From: Amycolatopsis jiangsuensis
Lineage (GTDB): Bacteria > Actinomycetota > Actinomycetes > Mycobacteriales > Pseudonocardiaceae
Length of the DNA: 64,000 nucleotides
Reading direction: 5' to 3'
NCBI RefSeq assembly: GCF_014204865.1
Contig: NZ_JACHMG010000001.1
Coordinates: 5,234,501-5,298,500 of the forward strand
Shown here: positions 25,509-34,132 of the stretch, one piece after another
How positions within the stretch are numbered: position 1 is the stretch's first letter
Layout: each line of letters begins with the position of its first letter
Position numbers and translations under genes: made by a program
Notes under the pieces: generated by a model
What the model was told of the DNA's origin: nothing
Database searches by the model: none
What the model saw: the letters and a program-made list of their open reading frames with translations, nothing else

Positions 25509-26951
25509 GTGAGGCGGAGAGTCGCGATCGGACGGTCGACGGGCGCGGCGGCCTGCACAGCGGTGCTGGCCGGCGCGCTCGTCGTCGTTCTCCCTGGTTC
25601 GGCGCCGGCGGCCGGCGGCCCGGCGTGCGGCGGGATCGCCGCCAATCCGAGCGTGGAGGACGCCGCGGCGGGCGGGATGCCGCGGGAGTACCTGTTCACC
25701 CCTGCCGCGCCGGTGCCGCGCAGCACCCCGCCGGACCGGGTGCCGAAGCTGGTCACCAGCACCGAGCACGCCGTCGACGGCCGGGTCAACGCGCGGATCC
25801 AGACGCCGGACGGCCGGGTCAGCTGGGCGAGCCAGGCGCTGCGTGCGGTGCCCGGGGGCATCTACACGCTGTCGGTCTGGACCGGCACCGCGGCGACCGG
25901 CCTCGGCGAGCGCGCGGCCACCAGCGTGGGGCTGCGCTTCGCGGACAACGCGGGCCGGACGCTGCTGGAGAAGCCCCTCGACGTGACCCACGACGTCGCC
26001 GCCGACGGCAAGCTCGCCGAGCAGGACCTGGCGCCGGTCACCGCGCCGGACCGGACGTCGGCAGCCACGTTCTTCGCCAGCACCAACCACAACTGGGTCA
26101 TGTGGGACTGCGTGCGTGCGGACCTGTCCGCCTACACCGTGAAGAAGGAAGTGCAGAACCCGTCGACCGGCGAATGGGGCGCGGCCGCGTCGATCCCGGC
26201 CGGCGAGACCGCGCACTACCGGATCACCGTGGCCAACACTGGCTCACAGCCGCTCACCGGCCTGCTGGTGAAGGACCCCTGGTGCACCGGGCTGCCCGGC
26301 GCGTTCGACCTCGCGCCCGGCGCGAACCGGGCGCTCACCTGCGATCACCCGAACCTGACCGAGGACGACGACGGGCACGTGAACACCGCGACCGTCACGG
26401 GGGCGAAGTCGCCGGCCGGTGGGCTCGCCGACCAGAAGGCGACCGCGACGATCACGGTCACCCCGCAACAGGCGGTCGACAAGATCGGTGACCGCGTCTG
26501 GCTGGACAACAACCGCAACGGCCTGCAGGACGAGGGCGAACCCGGCCACGCCGATCTCCCGGTCACGCTCAAGGACGGCGCCGGCGGCTCGGTCGCCACG
26601 GCCCGCACGGCCGACGACGGCAGTTACCTGTTCGACAAGCGCAAGGACGGCACGTACCAGGTGTGCTTCGACGTGCACGCCCTGCCGGACGGACTCACGG
26701 TGACCGGCCGGTCGGCCGGCGACCCGGCCCGCGATTCCGACGCCGACCCGGCCACCGGATGCACGGACCCGTTCACCCTCGGCGGCTCGACGCACGAACG
26801 GACGGACCTGGACCTCGGTCTTGCCCCGCCGCTGCCACCCACTCCGCCGCCTCCGACGTCTTCAGCGGCACCGCCACCCCCGCCGCCGTCACCGTCCGCT
26901 TCGTCCGATCCGTCCGTGACTCGGTCGAACACCCCGGGTGCGGCTTCCTGA
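25509..26951 (+). CDS. Secreted surface protein with SdrD B-like domain
   Basis: The 480-residue protein has a signal peptide (ending APAAGG near residue 36), a beta-rich N-terminal domain (about 40-205), a DUF11-like adhesive repeat (YRITVANTGSQPLTGLLVKDPW, about 235-310), an SdrD B-like domain starting IGDRVWLDNNRNGLQDEGEPG (about 327) with the calcium-binding Asp/Asn loop and DDGSYLFD, and a Pro/Ser-rich tail (about 437-480) ending without an LPXTG motif or transmembrane helix. It is therefore probably released or held by other wall components. Such domains are adhesive stalks. It lies 55 bp after phoX but has its own -10. Confidence 0.8.
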   Translation: MRRRVAIGRSTGAAACTAVLAGALVVVLPGSAPAAGGPACGGIAANPSVEDAAAGGMPREYLFTPAAPVPRSTPPDRVPKLVTSTEHAVDGRVNARIQTPDGRVSWASQALRAVPGGIYTLSVWTGTAATGLGERAATSVGLRFADNAGRTLLEKPLDVTHDVAADGKLAEQDLAPVTAPDRTSAATFFASTNHNWVMWDCVRADLSAYTVKKEVQNPSTGEWGAAASIPAGETAHYRITVANTGSQPLTGLLVKDPWCTGLPGAFDLAPGANRALTCDHPNLTEDDDGHVNTATVTGAKSPAGGLADQKATATITVTPQQAVDKIGDRVWLDNNRNGLQDEGEPGHADLPVTLKDGAGGSVATARTADDGSYLFDKRKDGTYQVCFDVHALPDGLTVTGRSAGDPARDSDADPATGCTDPFTLGGSTHERTDLDLGLAPPLPPTPPPPTSSAAPPPPPPSPSASSDPSVTRSNTPGAAS

Positions 26952-27024
26952 CCACTGAGCGTCACCTGAGCCGGGATGCGAGACTGGGGGTGCAGACCAC
27001 ATCTCGGGGAGGGCCGGAGCACCC

Positions 27025-28704
27025 ATGACCGCGGCAGCGACCGTCGGCGAGTCTGGCCTGGATCCGTCCCCGTGGTACCGCCGTCCGGTGGCCTGGACCT
27101 GGGTCGCCACCGCGGCCGTGCTGGTGCTCTACGCGGTACTGGCCTGGCAGCGGCGCTGGATGAGCGACGACGGGCTGCTCGTGCTCCGCACGGTCCGGGA
27201 GATCCTCGCCGGGCACGGTCCGGTCTTCAACATCGGCGAGCGGGTCGAGGCGAGCACCAGCCCGCTGTGGACCTGGCTGCTCGCCGGGCTCGGCACGATT
27301 CCCGGTCCGCCGCTGGAATGGGTGGCCGTGGTCGCCGGGCTGCTGTGCGCGACCGGCGGGCTCTTCTTCGGCCTCGACGGCGCACGCCGGCTCTACGGCG
27401 GCGCGGTCGTTCCGGCGGGCGCGCTGGTGGTGTGCGCACTGCCGCCGTTCCGGGACTTCGCCACGTCCGGCCTGGAACCCGGGCTCGCACTGCTGTGGCT
27501 CGGCCTGAGCTGGTGGTTGCTGGTGCGCGGCAAGGCCGCCGTGGCCACCGCGGTGGTACTCGGGCTCGGCCCGCTCGTGCGGCCCGACCTGGCGTTGTTC
27601 AGCATCGCCGGGTTCGTCGCGCTGGTGCTGTCACGGCGTCCGCGCGTGCTCGCCGGACTCGGCTGGCTGGCCGCCGGGGTGGCGCTGCCGGTCGGGTACC
27701 AGGTGTTCCGGATGGGCTACTACGGCCTGCTCGTGCCGAACACCGCGCTGGCCAAGGAAGCCGGGGACGCCGACTGGCCACGCGGGTTCGCCTACCTGCT
27801 CGACCTGATCGACCCGTACCTGCTGTGGCTGCCGGTGCTCCTGCTGGTGGCCGTGGCCGTGCTCGCCCGCCGCTCCCGGATCCTGACGCTGACGCCGGTG
27901 GTCGCCGCGGTGCTGCTGGCGGTGTACGTGGTGCGCGTCGGCGGGGATTTCATGCATGCCCGGATGCTGCTGCCGGCGCTGTTCGCGCTGCTGCTCCCGG
28001 TGATGGCGGTCCCGTTCACGCGCCGGACGGTCGCGTTCGTCGCCGGCGTCGCGGTGTGGGCGGTGGCGGCCGGCGGCTGGCTGCGGGTGCCGTACGAGAA
28101 CGACCACGTCGCGACCGGGGTCACCGACGAACGGTCCTACTGGTCGTGGGCGACCGGGAAGGCCCATCCCGTGCTGGCGACGGACTTCCTCGGCCAGGAC
28201 GTCATCCGCCGGGCCGTGGAGGCGGTGGACGGCACGAGCCGGCCCGCCGTGCTGGTCTACAGCTATGGCGGCGTGCGGCAGTGGTTCCGCTTCCCCACCG
28301 ACCGGCCGTACGTGACGATGGCCGCGGACAGCATGGGCGCGATCAGCAACATGGTTTCGGTGGACGTCCGCGTGCACGACGGGTACGGGCTGGCCAGCGA
28401 CCTCGCCGCGCATTCGGAGACCATCCCCGGGGGCCGCCCCGGGCACTCGAAATGGCTGGTCCCGGCCTGGGAGATCGCCGCGGCCGGACGGGGGGACCTG
28501 GCCGAGGACGGGCAGGTCCGGATCTACCAGCCGGCCGAGATCGAGGCCGCCCGCGCCGCCGTGCGCTGCCCGGCCGTGCAGGACGTGCTCACCTCGACCC
28601 GTGGCGAGCTGTCGTGGAGCCGGTTCGCCGACAACTTCACCGGCGCCTGGCAGCGTACGGAGATCCGGTATCCCCGGAGCCCGTCGGAGGCAGCCCGCTG
28701 CTGA
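27025..28704 (+). CDS. aftB: AftB-like terminal beta-(1->2)-arabinofuranosyltransferase
   Basis: The 559-residue GT-C-type membrane enzyme has about nine to ten helices in the N-terminal 370 residues and a C-terminal extracellular domain. Recognised motifs shared with mycobacterial AftB (Rv3805c) include AWQRRWMSDDGLLVLRTVRE (with the DD in the first loop), GPVFNIGERVEASTSPLW, FATSGLEPGL, FRMGYYGLLVPNTALAKEA and RVGGDFMHAR. AftB caps arabinan with terminal arabinofuranose from decaprenyl-phosphoryl-arabinose, so it implies an arabinogalactan-type wall. It is not beside emb or aftA genes here, unlike in mycobacteria. The start codon is ATG 27025. Confidence 0.88.
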   Translation: MTAAATVGESGLDPSPWYRRPVAWTWVATAAVLVLYAVLAWQRRWMSDDGLLVLRTVREILAGHGPVFNIGERVEASTSPLWTWLLAGLGTIPGPPLEWVAVVAGLLCATGGLFFGLDGARRLYGGAVVPAGALVVCALPPFRDFATSGLEPGLALLWLGLSWWLLVRGKAAVATAVVLGLGPLVRPDLALFSIAGFVALVLSRRPRVLAGLGWLAAGVALPVGYQVFRMGYYGLLVPNTALAKEAGDADWPRGFAYLLDLIDPYLLWLPVLLLVAVAVLARRSRILTLTPVVAAVLLAVYVVRVGGDFMHARMLLPALFALLLPVMAVPFTRRTVAFVAGVAVWAVAAGGWLRVPYENDHVATGVTDERSYWSWATGKAHPVLATDFLGQDVIRRAVEAVDGTSRPAVLVYSYGGVRQWFRFPTDRPYVTMAADSMGAISNMVSVDVRVHDGYGLASDLAAHSETIPGGRPGHSKWLVPAWEIAAAGRGDLAEDGQVRIYQPAEIEAARAAVRCPAVQDVLTSTRGELSWSRFADNFTGAWQRTEIRYPRSPSEAARC

Positions 28705-28708
28705 GGCC

Positions 28709-28714
28709 TACCGT
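28709..28714 (+). promoter_or_regulatory. -10 hexamer of leaderless SDR gene
   Basis: TACCGT lies 6 nt before ATG 28721, overlapping the end of the aftB region. Confidence 0.55.
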
Positions 28715-28720
28715 GGCCGG

Positions 28721-29398
28721 ATGACCGATCTTCCGCTCGCCCTGGTCACCGGTGCCTCCCGCGGTATCGGCGCCGCCATCGCCCATCAGCTCGCCCCGAC
28801 CCACCGGCTGCTCCTCGGCGGCCGCGACGGGGACGCGCTCGCGAAGGTCGCCGCGGAGCTGCCCGGTGCGCAGCCGTGGCAGGCCGACCTCACCGACCCT
28901 GCTGCCGTCGAGGCGGCCGCGAGCCGGATCGGGAAGCTCGACGTGCTCGTGCACTCGGCGGGTGCCGCGCAGCTCGGCACGGTCGCCGAGGCACCGGTGA
29001 CCGCGTGGCGGACCGACTTCGAGGTCAACGTGCTCGCGGTGGTCGAGCTGACCCGGCAGCTGCTGCCCGCGCTGCGCGCCGCCCGTGGCCACGTCGTGGT
29101 GCTCAACTCCGGCGCCGGACGCAACGCCCGGCCCGGCTGGGGTCCTTACGCGGCGAGCAAGTTCGCCGCCCGCGCGTTCGCCGACGTGCTGCGTGCCGAG
29201 GAGCCGGACCTGCGCGTGACGTCGGTCTTCCCCGGCCGCACGGACACCGAGATGCAGCGCGACGTGGTCAGCCAGGAAGGCGGCGCCTACGACGCGGCCA
29301 GGTACCTCCGCCCGGACTCCGTGGCCACCGCCGTGCTCACCGCGGTGACGGCGACCCCGGAGGCACACCTCATCGAGATCACCGTCCGGCCGCGTTGA
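28721..29398 (+). CDS. Short-chain dehydrogenase/reductase
   Basis: The 225-residue classical SDR has the NAD(P) motif TGASRGIGAA near residue 9, the structural motif VHSAGAA (NAG-like), the catalytic Ser in LNSGAG and YAASK with the Tyr and Lys. Arg residues following the first strand (GGRDG) suggest NADP(H) preference. At 225 residues it is short for the family but complete. The substrate is unknown. It follows aftB by 16 bp, yet TACCGT at 28709-28714 indicates a separate leaderless start. The stop codon falls inside a 19-bp repeat. Confidence 0.88.
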   Translation: MTDLPLALVTGASRGIGAAIAHQLAPTHRLLLGGRDGDALAKVAAELPGAQPWQADLTDPAAVEAAASRIGKLDVLVHSAGAAQLGTVAEAPVTAWRTDFEVNVLAVVELTRQLLPALRAARGHVVVLNSGAGRNARPGWGPYAASKFAARAFADVLRAEEPDLRVTSVFPGRTDTEMQRDVVSQEGGAYDAARYLRPDSVATAVLTAVTATPEAHLIEITVRPR

Positions 29399-29463
29399 GT
29401 CCGTCCGGCCGCGCTGAGGAGCGCTGTCCCGCGGCGCGAAGGAAACTCCTCCGGCCGCGCTGA
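29382..29463 (+). repeat. Three copies of a CCGGCCGCG(C/T)TGA repeat at the SDR 3' end
   Basis: CCGTCCGGCCGCGTTGAG (29382-29399) is followed in tandem by CCGTCCGGCCGCGCTGAG (29401-29418), 19-bp period. A third partial copy (TCCGGCCGCGCTGA) is at 29450-29463. The SDR stop codon lies in copy 1. Confidence 0.6.
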
Positions 29464-29477
29464 CTTCGCGGAGCGGG

Positions 29478-30785
29478 TCAGGCCCGGAGGCGGGCCGCGG
29501 TCTCGGTGGCCGACGCCTGGATTTCGGCCCGGTCGACGCGGGTCGATTCGCCCTCGGCGACCACCTCTTCGCCGCCCACCCACACGTCGCGCACGCGGCG
29601 GGAACCGGCTGCCCACACGAGGTTCGACAGCAGCTGCTCGTCCGGGACGTCGAGGCCCGCGGCGAACGCCGGATCGTCGAGATCCACGTGCACCAGGTCG
29701 GCCCAGCGGCCCGGCTCCAGCGCGCCGAGGTCGGGGCGGCCGAGGGCCTCCGCGCCACCGCGGGTGGCCATCAGGAAGACGTCCGCCGCGGTCAGCACGG
29801 TGGAATCGGCGTTCGCCAGCCGCGCCAGCATCGCGGTGAGCTGCACTTCCTCCCACAGGTCGAGGTCGTCGTTCGAGGCCGGACCGTCGGTGCCGAGGCC
29901 GATCGCGACGCCCGCGGCCCGCAGGTCCTTGATCCGCGCGATCCCGGACGCCAGCTTCGCGTTCGAGCCGGGACAGTGCGCCATCCCGACGCCGCGCGCG
30001 GCGAACAGCGCGATGTCCTCGTCCGACAGGTGGACCGAGTGCGCGGCAAGAGTGCGCCCGGCGAACATGCCGAGCGAATCGAGCAGCTTCGGCACCGAGC
30101 CGTGCTGCTCGCGCTGCTCCAGGTCCTCGTTCGCGGCTTCGGCGACGTGGATCTGTACGAGCGCGCCCCGCGCGGCCGCGGATTCCGCAGTGGCCCGGAG
30201 GCCGTCGGTGTTCAGCATGTACGCCGAGTGCGGCCCGTAGCTCAGCTCGATGCGTTCGGCCGGGCCGAACCGCAGGCCGTCGGTGTCGATCCACCGCTCG
30301 ATGCTCCGCAGTGAGCTCCGCCAGTCCATCCCCGGCAGCTCGATCACCGGCGGCGCCACGAGCGCCCGTCCGCCGGTGGTCAGCACGGCGTCCACGACCT
30401 GCTCGCCTTCGAAGTACATCTCCGCGCTGGTGGTCACGCCGCGGCGCAGCATCTCGACCGAGCCGAGCAGCATTCCGGCGCGCACGTCCGCGGGCTTCAG
30501 CTTGGCCTCGGTCGGCCAGATGATCTCCCGCAGCCAGCGCAGCAGCGGCAGGTCGCCGCCCATCCCGCGCAACAACGTCATCGGGCTGTGCGCGTGCGTG
30601 TTGACCAGCCCTGGCAACAGGATCCCGCCGAGCCGGACCACCTCGCCGTCGAAGGGCGGCGCCATCGTCTCCGGGCCGACGAACACGATGCGGCCGACGT
30701 CGTCGACGTCCACGACGGCGGAGCGCAGCACGGAACAACCGGGATCGGCGGGAAGAACCACCGGAGCGTGAAAACGACGAGGCAT
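29478..30785 (-). CDS. Amidohydrolase (MTA/SAH deaminase or 8-oxoguanine-deaminase-like)
   Basis: The 435-residue metal-dependent deaminase-type amidohydrolase shows all family ligands: NTHAHSPMTLLRG (HxH pair), the glutamate/histidine in VQIHVAEA, AAHSVHLSDED and GTDGPASNDDLD (metal Asp). SYGPHSAY is the second conserved histidine motif of the 5-methylthioadenosine/S-adenosylhomocysteine deaminase group. It should convert an adenine- or guanine-like amine to its keto form in the cytosol; the precise purine is uncertain. ATG 30785 has TACGAT (30792-30797) 6 nt upstream, a leaderless layout. It converges with the SDR gene. Confidence 0.85.
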   Translation of the reverse strand: MPRRFHAPVVLPADPGCSVLRSAVVDVDDVGRIVFVGPETMAPPFDGEVVRLGGILLPGLVNTHAHSPMTLLRGMGGDLPLLRWLREIIWPTEAKLKPADVRAGMLLGSVEMLRRGVTTSAEMYFEGEQVVDAVLTTGGRALVAPPVIELPGMDWRSSLRSIERWIDTDGLRFGPAERIELSYGPHSAYMLNTDGLRATAESAAARGALVQIHVAEAANEDLEQREQHGSVPKLLDSLGMFAGRTLAAHSVHLSDEDIALFAARGVGMAHCPGSNAKLASGIARIKDLRAAGVAIGLGTDGPASNDDLDLWEEVQLTAMLARLANADSTVLTAADVFLMATRGGAEALGRPDLGALEPGRWADLVHVDLDDPAFAAGLDVPDEQLLSNLVWAAGSRRVRDVWVGGEEVVAEGESTRVDRAEIQASATETAARLRA

Positions 30786-30791
30786 CCCGAG

Positions 30792-30797
30792 ATCGTA
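30792..30797 (-). promoter_or_regulatory. -10 hexamer of leaderless amidohydrolase gene
   Basis: TACGAT on the minus strand lies 6 nt before ATG 30785. Confidence 0.6.
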
Positions 30798-30815
30798 CGA
30801 CCCCGCTGACGAGGG

Positions 30816-31466
30816 TCAGTCGACTACGCCGCTGCGCCAGGCCCAGGCCGCGATCTCCACCCGGTTGCGTGCGCTGATCTTGGACTGCACGGACGCCAGG
30901 TGCGTTTTCACGGTGGACAGCGACAGGTACAGCTCGGAGCCGATCTCGGTGTTCGTCAGGCCCCGCGCGGCCGCCTTGACCACGTCCAGCTCCCGCACGG
31001 TCAGCGGTTCGGCCGGCTGGGGTGTCTCCCGTTTCGGGGTGTTCCCGTCGAAGTGCTTCAGCAGCCGGACGGTGATCTGCGGGGACACCAGCGCGTCGCC
31101 GCGTTCCGCGGCACGCACGGCCTCGATCAGCAGCGCCGGGCCGGCGTCCTTGAGCAGGAAGCCACTCGCCCCGTTGCGCAGGGCGGTGTGCACGTACTCG
31201 TCGAGGTCGAACGTGGTGACCACGACGACCTTGAGCGGATCGGCCACGTCCGGCCCGGCCAGCTGCCGGGTCACCTCGAGGCCGTCGAGCCCGGGCATGC
31301 GGATGTCGAGCAGGCACACGTCCGGGCGCAGCTCCCGTGCCCTGGCCACCGCGGACACGCCGTCCGCCACGTCCGCGACCACCTCGATGTCGTCCTGGGC
31401 GTCCAGGATCATGCGGAAGCCCATCCGCACCATTTCCTGGTCGTCCGCGATCAGTACCCGGATCAC
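30816..31466 (-). CDS. NarL/LuxR-family response regulator (module 1)
   Basis: The 216-residue regulator has a receiver domain (1-120) with the acidic pair DD at 8-9, phosphoacceptor Asp54 (CLLDIRMP) and Lys in FLLKDAG; a linker; and a LuxR-type HTH (about 148-205, LTVRELDVVKAAARGLTNTEIGSELYLSLSTVKTH). It overlaps the sensor kinase gene by 4 bp (ATGA), so the pair is translationally coupled. It likely controls the divergent ABC transporter at 33437-36399. Confidence 0.93.
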   Translation of the reverse strand: MIRVLIADDQEMVRMGFRMILDAQDDIEVVADVADGVSAVARARELRPDVCLLDIRMPGLDGLEVTRQLAGPDVADPLKVVVVTTFDLDEYVHTALRNGASGFLLKDAGPALLIEAVRAAERGDALVSPQITVRLLKHFDGNTPKRETPQPAEPLTVRELDVVKAAARGLTNTEIGSELYLSLSTVKTHLASVQSKISARNRVEIAAWAWRSGVVD

Positions 31467-33259
31467 TCGTTCGTCTCCCCGTTCGGCTCGAGCGGCAGCC
31501 AGGCCTCGACCCGCCAGCCGCCGTCCGGCCCGCGTCCGGCCGAGAGGCGGCCGTGCAGCAGCGCGACGCGTTCACGCATGCCGACCAGACCGTAGCCGCC
31601 CGATCCGCCGGCCGGTCGGCGAGCCGGTTCCCGGCCGTCGTCGGCCACCCGCAGGTGCAGTTCCCCGGCCAGCACCTCGGCGTGCACGAGCGCCTCGGTG
31701 GCGTCCGCGGCGTGTTTGCCGATGTTCGTGAGCGACTCCTGGACCAGCCGCAGCGCGGAGCGGCCCACCTCGTGCGGCAGGTCCGGCGGGAGATCGAGCC
31801 GCAGGGTCGTCGGCACGCTGTTGTTGCCCGATTCGACCAGCCTGCGCAGGTCCGCGGCGAGGTCGGTGGTGGCCTGCTCGCTGAACTCGCCCGAACCGGC
31901 CGGGGCGTCCCCGCGCATACTGCGCACCAGCCGGCGCATCGCGGCCAGCGCCTCCACCCCGGCGTCCTCGATCCGGCCCATCGCCTCGAACGCCAGCTGC
32001 GGGTTCTTCTCCCCCATCATCCGCGCGGCCTGCGCCTGCACCACGATCCCGGTCACGTGGTGGGCGACCACGTCGTGCAGTTCGCGGGCCAGCGCCATCC
32101 GTTCGGAGGTCTGCGCGTCGCTGACCGCGGCCTTGACCACCTGCTGGCGTTCGGAATCCCGGGAACGCAGGAACAGCCCGGTCGCGATGGCGATACCCAG
32201 CAGCAGCGAGGCGACCACCACCAGCAGACCGATCGTCTCCGGATCGGTGAGCAACCGGAAGCCGGGGCGTTCGAAGTTCAGCAGGGTCGACACCGCGACC
32301 GCCACCGACAGCGCGACGATCCGCGACCAGGCCTTCGGCAGCGGCGTCGCGCGGACCAGGTTCACCACGACGCCGAGGCCGGCAACCACCTGGACCGGCG
32401 GGATCGCGGTGCCGGGCCGATAGAGGTGGCCGAGCTGCAGGAACGGCATCACGACGCCGGCCAGCAGGATCAGCCCGGCCACCGCGAGCGCGCCTTTCGC
32501 GGCATCGCGGCGGGAGAGTATCGCCGCGACGCCGGCGAGGATCGAGCAGAACAGGATCGGGACCGACCGCACACTGGCGTCGTAGGCCTGGCTGATCTCG
32601 ACGATCAGGCTGAGCCCGAGCATGATCAGCAGCGGCCACTGGCCGATGGCCAGATCGTTGATCCGGCGCAGTACCCGCGCCCCCTCCTCACTGCTGCGGG
32701 TACGGGTGGGCCGCGGCCGTCCGACCACCCCGGTCAGCACCGCGGCGACGAGCAGCAGGGCGCCGAACACGATCGTCTGCACGATCGAGGGTCCGGAGAT
32801 GCGGTCGCCGGGGAAGCGGCCGAACACCGCGACCAGCGTGGCGACCACCAGCGAAGAAACCACGCAGAACGCCACGCCGGAGCGGGCCCGACGGGCCGCG
32901 AAGTACACCATCTCCACCCCGGCCACCACCTCGGTGACCGACAGGTTCGCCAGCACACTCGAGTAGGCCGGTATCCCGAAATAGCGGGTGACCAGTGTGA
33001 AGCCCACCAGCACCAGTGCGCCGGTCATCCCCGCCACGGCCGCGCGCCGGCGAGCCCACAGCGCGCATCCGGCCATCGCGAAGATGCCGGGAAACAGCCC
33101 GAAGTCCACGAACCGGCGGCCGATCTCGTCGAGCGCCGCGTTGGTCACGTAGACCAGGTCGAAGGCCAGCGCCACGAGCAGCACGAGCACGGACGCGCCG
33201 ATCCGGTTCACGAACTCGGTGGCGCGCGTGGAAAACGAAATCGGTGGTGGCTCGGACAC
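31463..33259 (-). CDS. Sensor histidine kinase, HisKA_3 family (module 1)
   Basis: The 598-residue kinase has an N-terminal membrane domain with about ten hydrophobic helices (residues 15-370), then a HisKA_3 dimerisation domain with ARELHDVVAHHV (phosphoacceptor His near 392) and a HATPase domain (LRLVQESLTNIGKHA, the N box; GYGLVGMRERV, the G box). No extracellular sensor domain is apparent, so sensing is probably within the membrane. GTG 33259 has TACCGT (33266-33271) 6 nt upstream, indicating a leaderless start; the much longer open frame upstream runs antisense through the ABC ATPase gene and is spurious. It pairs with the regulator at 30816-31466. Confidence 0.9.
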   Translation of the reverse strand: MSEPPPISFSTRATEFVNRIGASVLVLLVALAFDLVYVTNAALDEIGRRFVDFGLFPGIFAMAGCALWARRRAAVAGMTGALVLVGFTLVTRYFGIPAYSSVLANLSVTEVVAGVEMVYFAARRARSGVAFCVVSSLVVATLVAVFGRFPGDRISGPSIVQTIVFGALLLVAAVLTGVVGRPRPTRTRSSEEGARVLRRINDLAIGQWPLLIMLGLSLIVEISQAYDASVRSVPILFCSILAGVAAILSRRDAAKGALAVAGLILLAGVVMPFLQLGHLYRPGTAIPPVQVVAGLGVVVNLVRATPLPKAWSRIVALSVAVAVSTLLNFERPGFRLLTDPETIGLLVVVASLLLGIAIATGLFLRSRDSERQQVVKAAVSDAQTSERMALARELHDVVAHHVTGIVVQAQAARMMGEKNPQLAFEAMGRIEDAGVEALAAMRRLVRSMRGDAPAGSGEFSEQATTDLAADLRRLVESGNNSVPTTLRLDLPPDLPHEVGRSALRLVQESLTNIGKHAADATEALVHAEVLAGELHLRVADDGREPARRPAGGSGGYGLVGMRERVALLHGRLSAGRGPDGGWRVEAWLPLEPNGETNE

Positions 33260-33265
33260 ACCGAA

Positions 33266-33271
33266 ACGGTA
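33266..33271 (-). promoter_or_regulatory. -10 hexamer of leaderless sensor-kinase gene (module 1)
   Basis: TACCGT on the minus strand lies 6 nt before GTG 33259. Confidence 0.6.
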
Positions 33272-33436
33272 GAGGATTCCGCGCGCCGCGCACCTTGGCC
33301 AGGTGGTCGCACCCCCTCGGCCGATCGGCCGATGCCCCGGGCAGGCGGACCGGCCGTCTGCCCGAAGTGGACACCCGCACGGTTGCGCGACGCTACTGAC
33401 AACGCAGTCGAAGACGGAACAGGGAGAAGACTCCGG

Positions 33437-34132
33437 ATGAGCAATCCACAGTGGAACGCCGAGCCGGTGCTCACCGGGCGTGGCCTGGTGAAGCGCTACG
33501 GCGAGCAGTTCGCGCTCGCGGGCATCGACATCGATGTCCGGCCTGGTGAGGCGGTGGCCATCGTGGGCCCCTCCGGCTCCGGCAAGACCTCGCTGCTGCA
33601 CGTGCTGGCCGGCATCCTGCGGGCCGACGGTGGTGAAATCAGCTTGCAGGGACAGCGAATCGACCAGCTCGGCGAGAAGAAGCGCAGCGAGCTGCGGCGC
33701 ACCGAGTTCGGGTTCGTCTTCCAGTCCGGGATGCTCGTGCAGGAGCTGACGGCCGAGGAGAACGTGGCGCTGCCGTCGCTGCTCGCCGGGCGCACCCGGC
33801 GGGAATCCGTTGCCGCGAGCCGGGAATGGCTCGGCCGGCTCGGTCTGGCCGGTAAGGAGGGCCGTCGCCCGGGTGAGCTTTCCGGCGGCGAGGCGCAGCG
33901 CGTGGCGATCGCCCGTGCGCTCACCCACCGGCCGAAGGTGATCTTCGCCGACGAGCCGACCGGCGCGCTGGACACCCGCACCGGCGGCGAGACGATGAAC
34001 GCGCTGCTGACCGCCGCGCAGTCCTCCGGTGCCGCGGTCCTGGTCGTCACCCACGACCGGGAGCTGGCCGAATCGATGCCCCGCACGGTGGCGATCCGCG
34101 ACGGCCTGATCGCGACGGGACAGCCGGCGTGA
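33437..34132 (+). CDS. ABC transporter ATP-binding protein (MacB/LolD type)
   Basis: The 231-residue ATPase starts at ATG 33437. It has Walker A GPSGSGKTS, the Q loop VFQSGML, signature LSGGEAQRVAIARAL, Walker B VIFADEPTGALD and the H loop VVTHD. GPSGSGKT and DEPTGALD place it in the MacB/LolD/BceA-type group that works with FtsX-like permeases. It overlaps the permease gene by 4 bp and is divergent from the sensor kinase, typical of antibiotic- or envelope-stress-responsive modules. Confidence 0.94.
   Translation: MSNPQWNAEPVLTGRGLVKRYGEQFALAGIDIDVRPGEAVAIVGPSGSGKTSLLHVLAGILRADGGEISLQGQRIDQLGEKKRSELRRTEFGFVFQSGMLVQELTAEENVALPSLLAGRTRRESVAASREWLGRLGLAGKEGRRPGELSGGEAQRVAIARALTHRPKVIFADEPTGALDTRTGGETMNALLTAAQSSGAAVLVVTHDRELAESMPRTVAIRDGLIATGQPA

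Noticed and set aside
23348..25861. Minus-strand 837-codon frame opposite phoX
   Set aside because: Same GC-bias effect; the plus-strand PhoX has a Tat signal and all conserved motifs.
31463..34054. Sensor kinase frame extended upstream to 34054
   Set aside because: The extra 265 codons are antisense to the ABC ATPase; the leaderless promoter at 33266-33271 supports the start at 33259.
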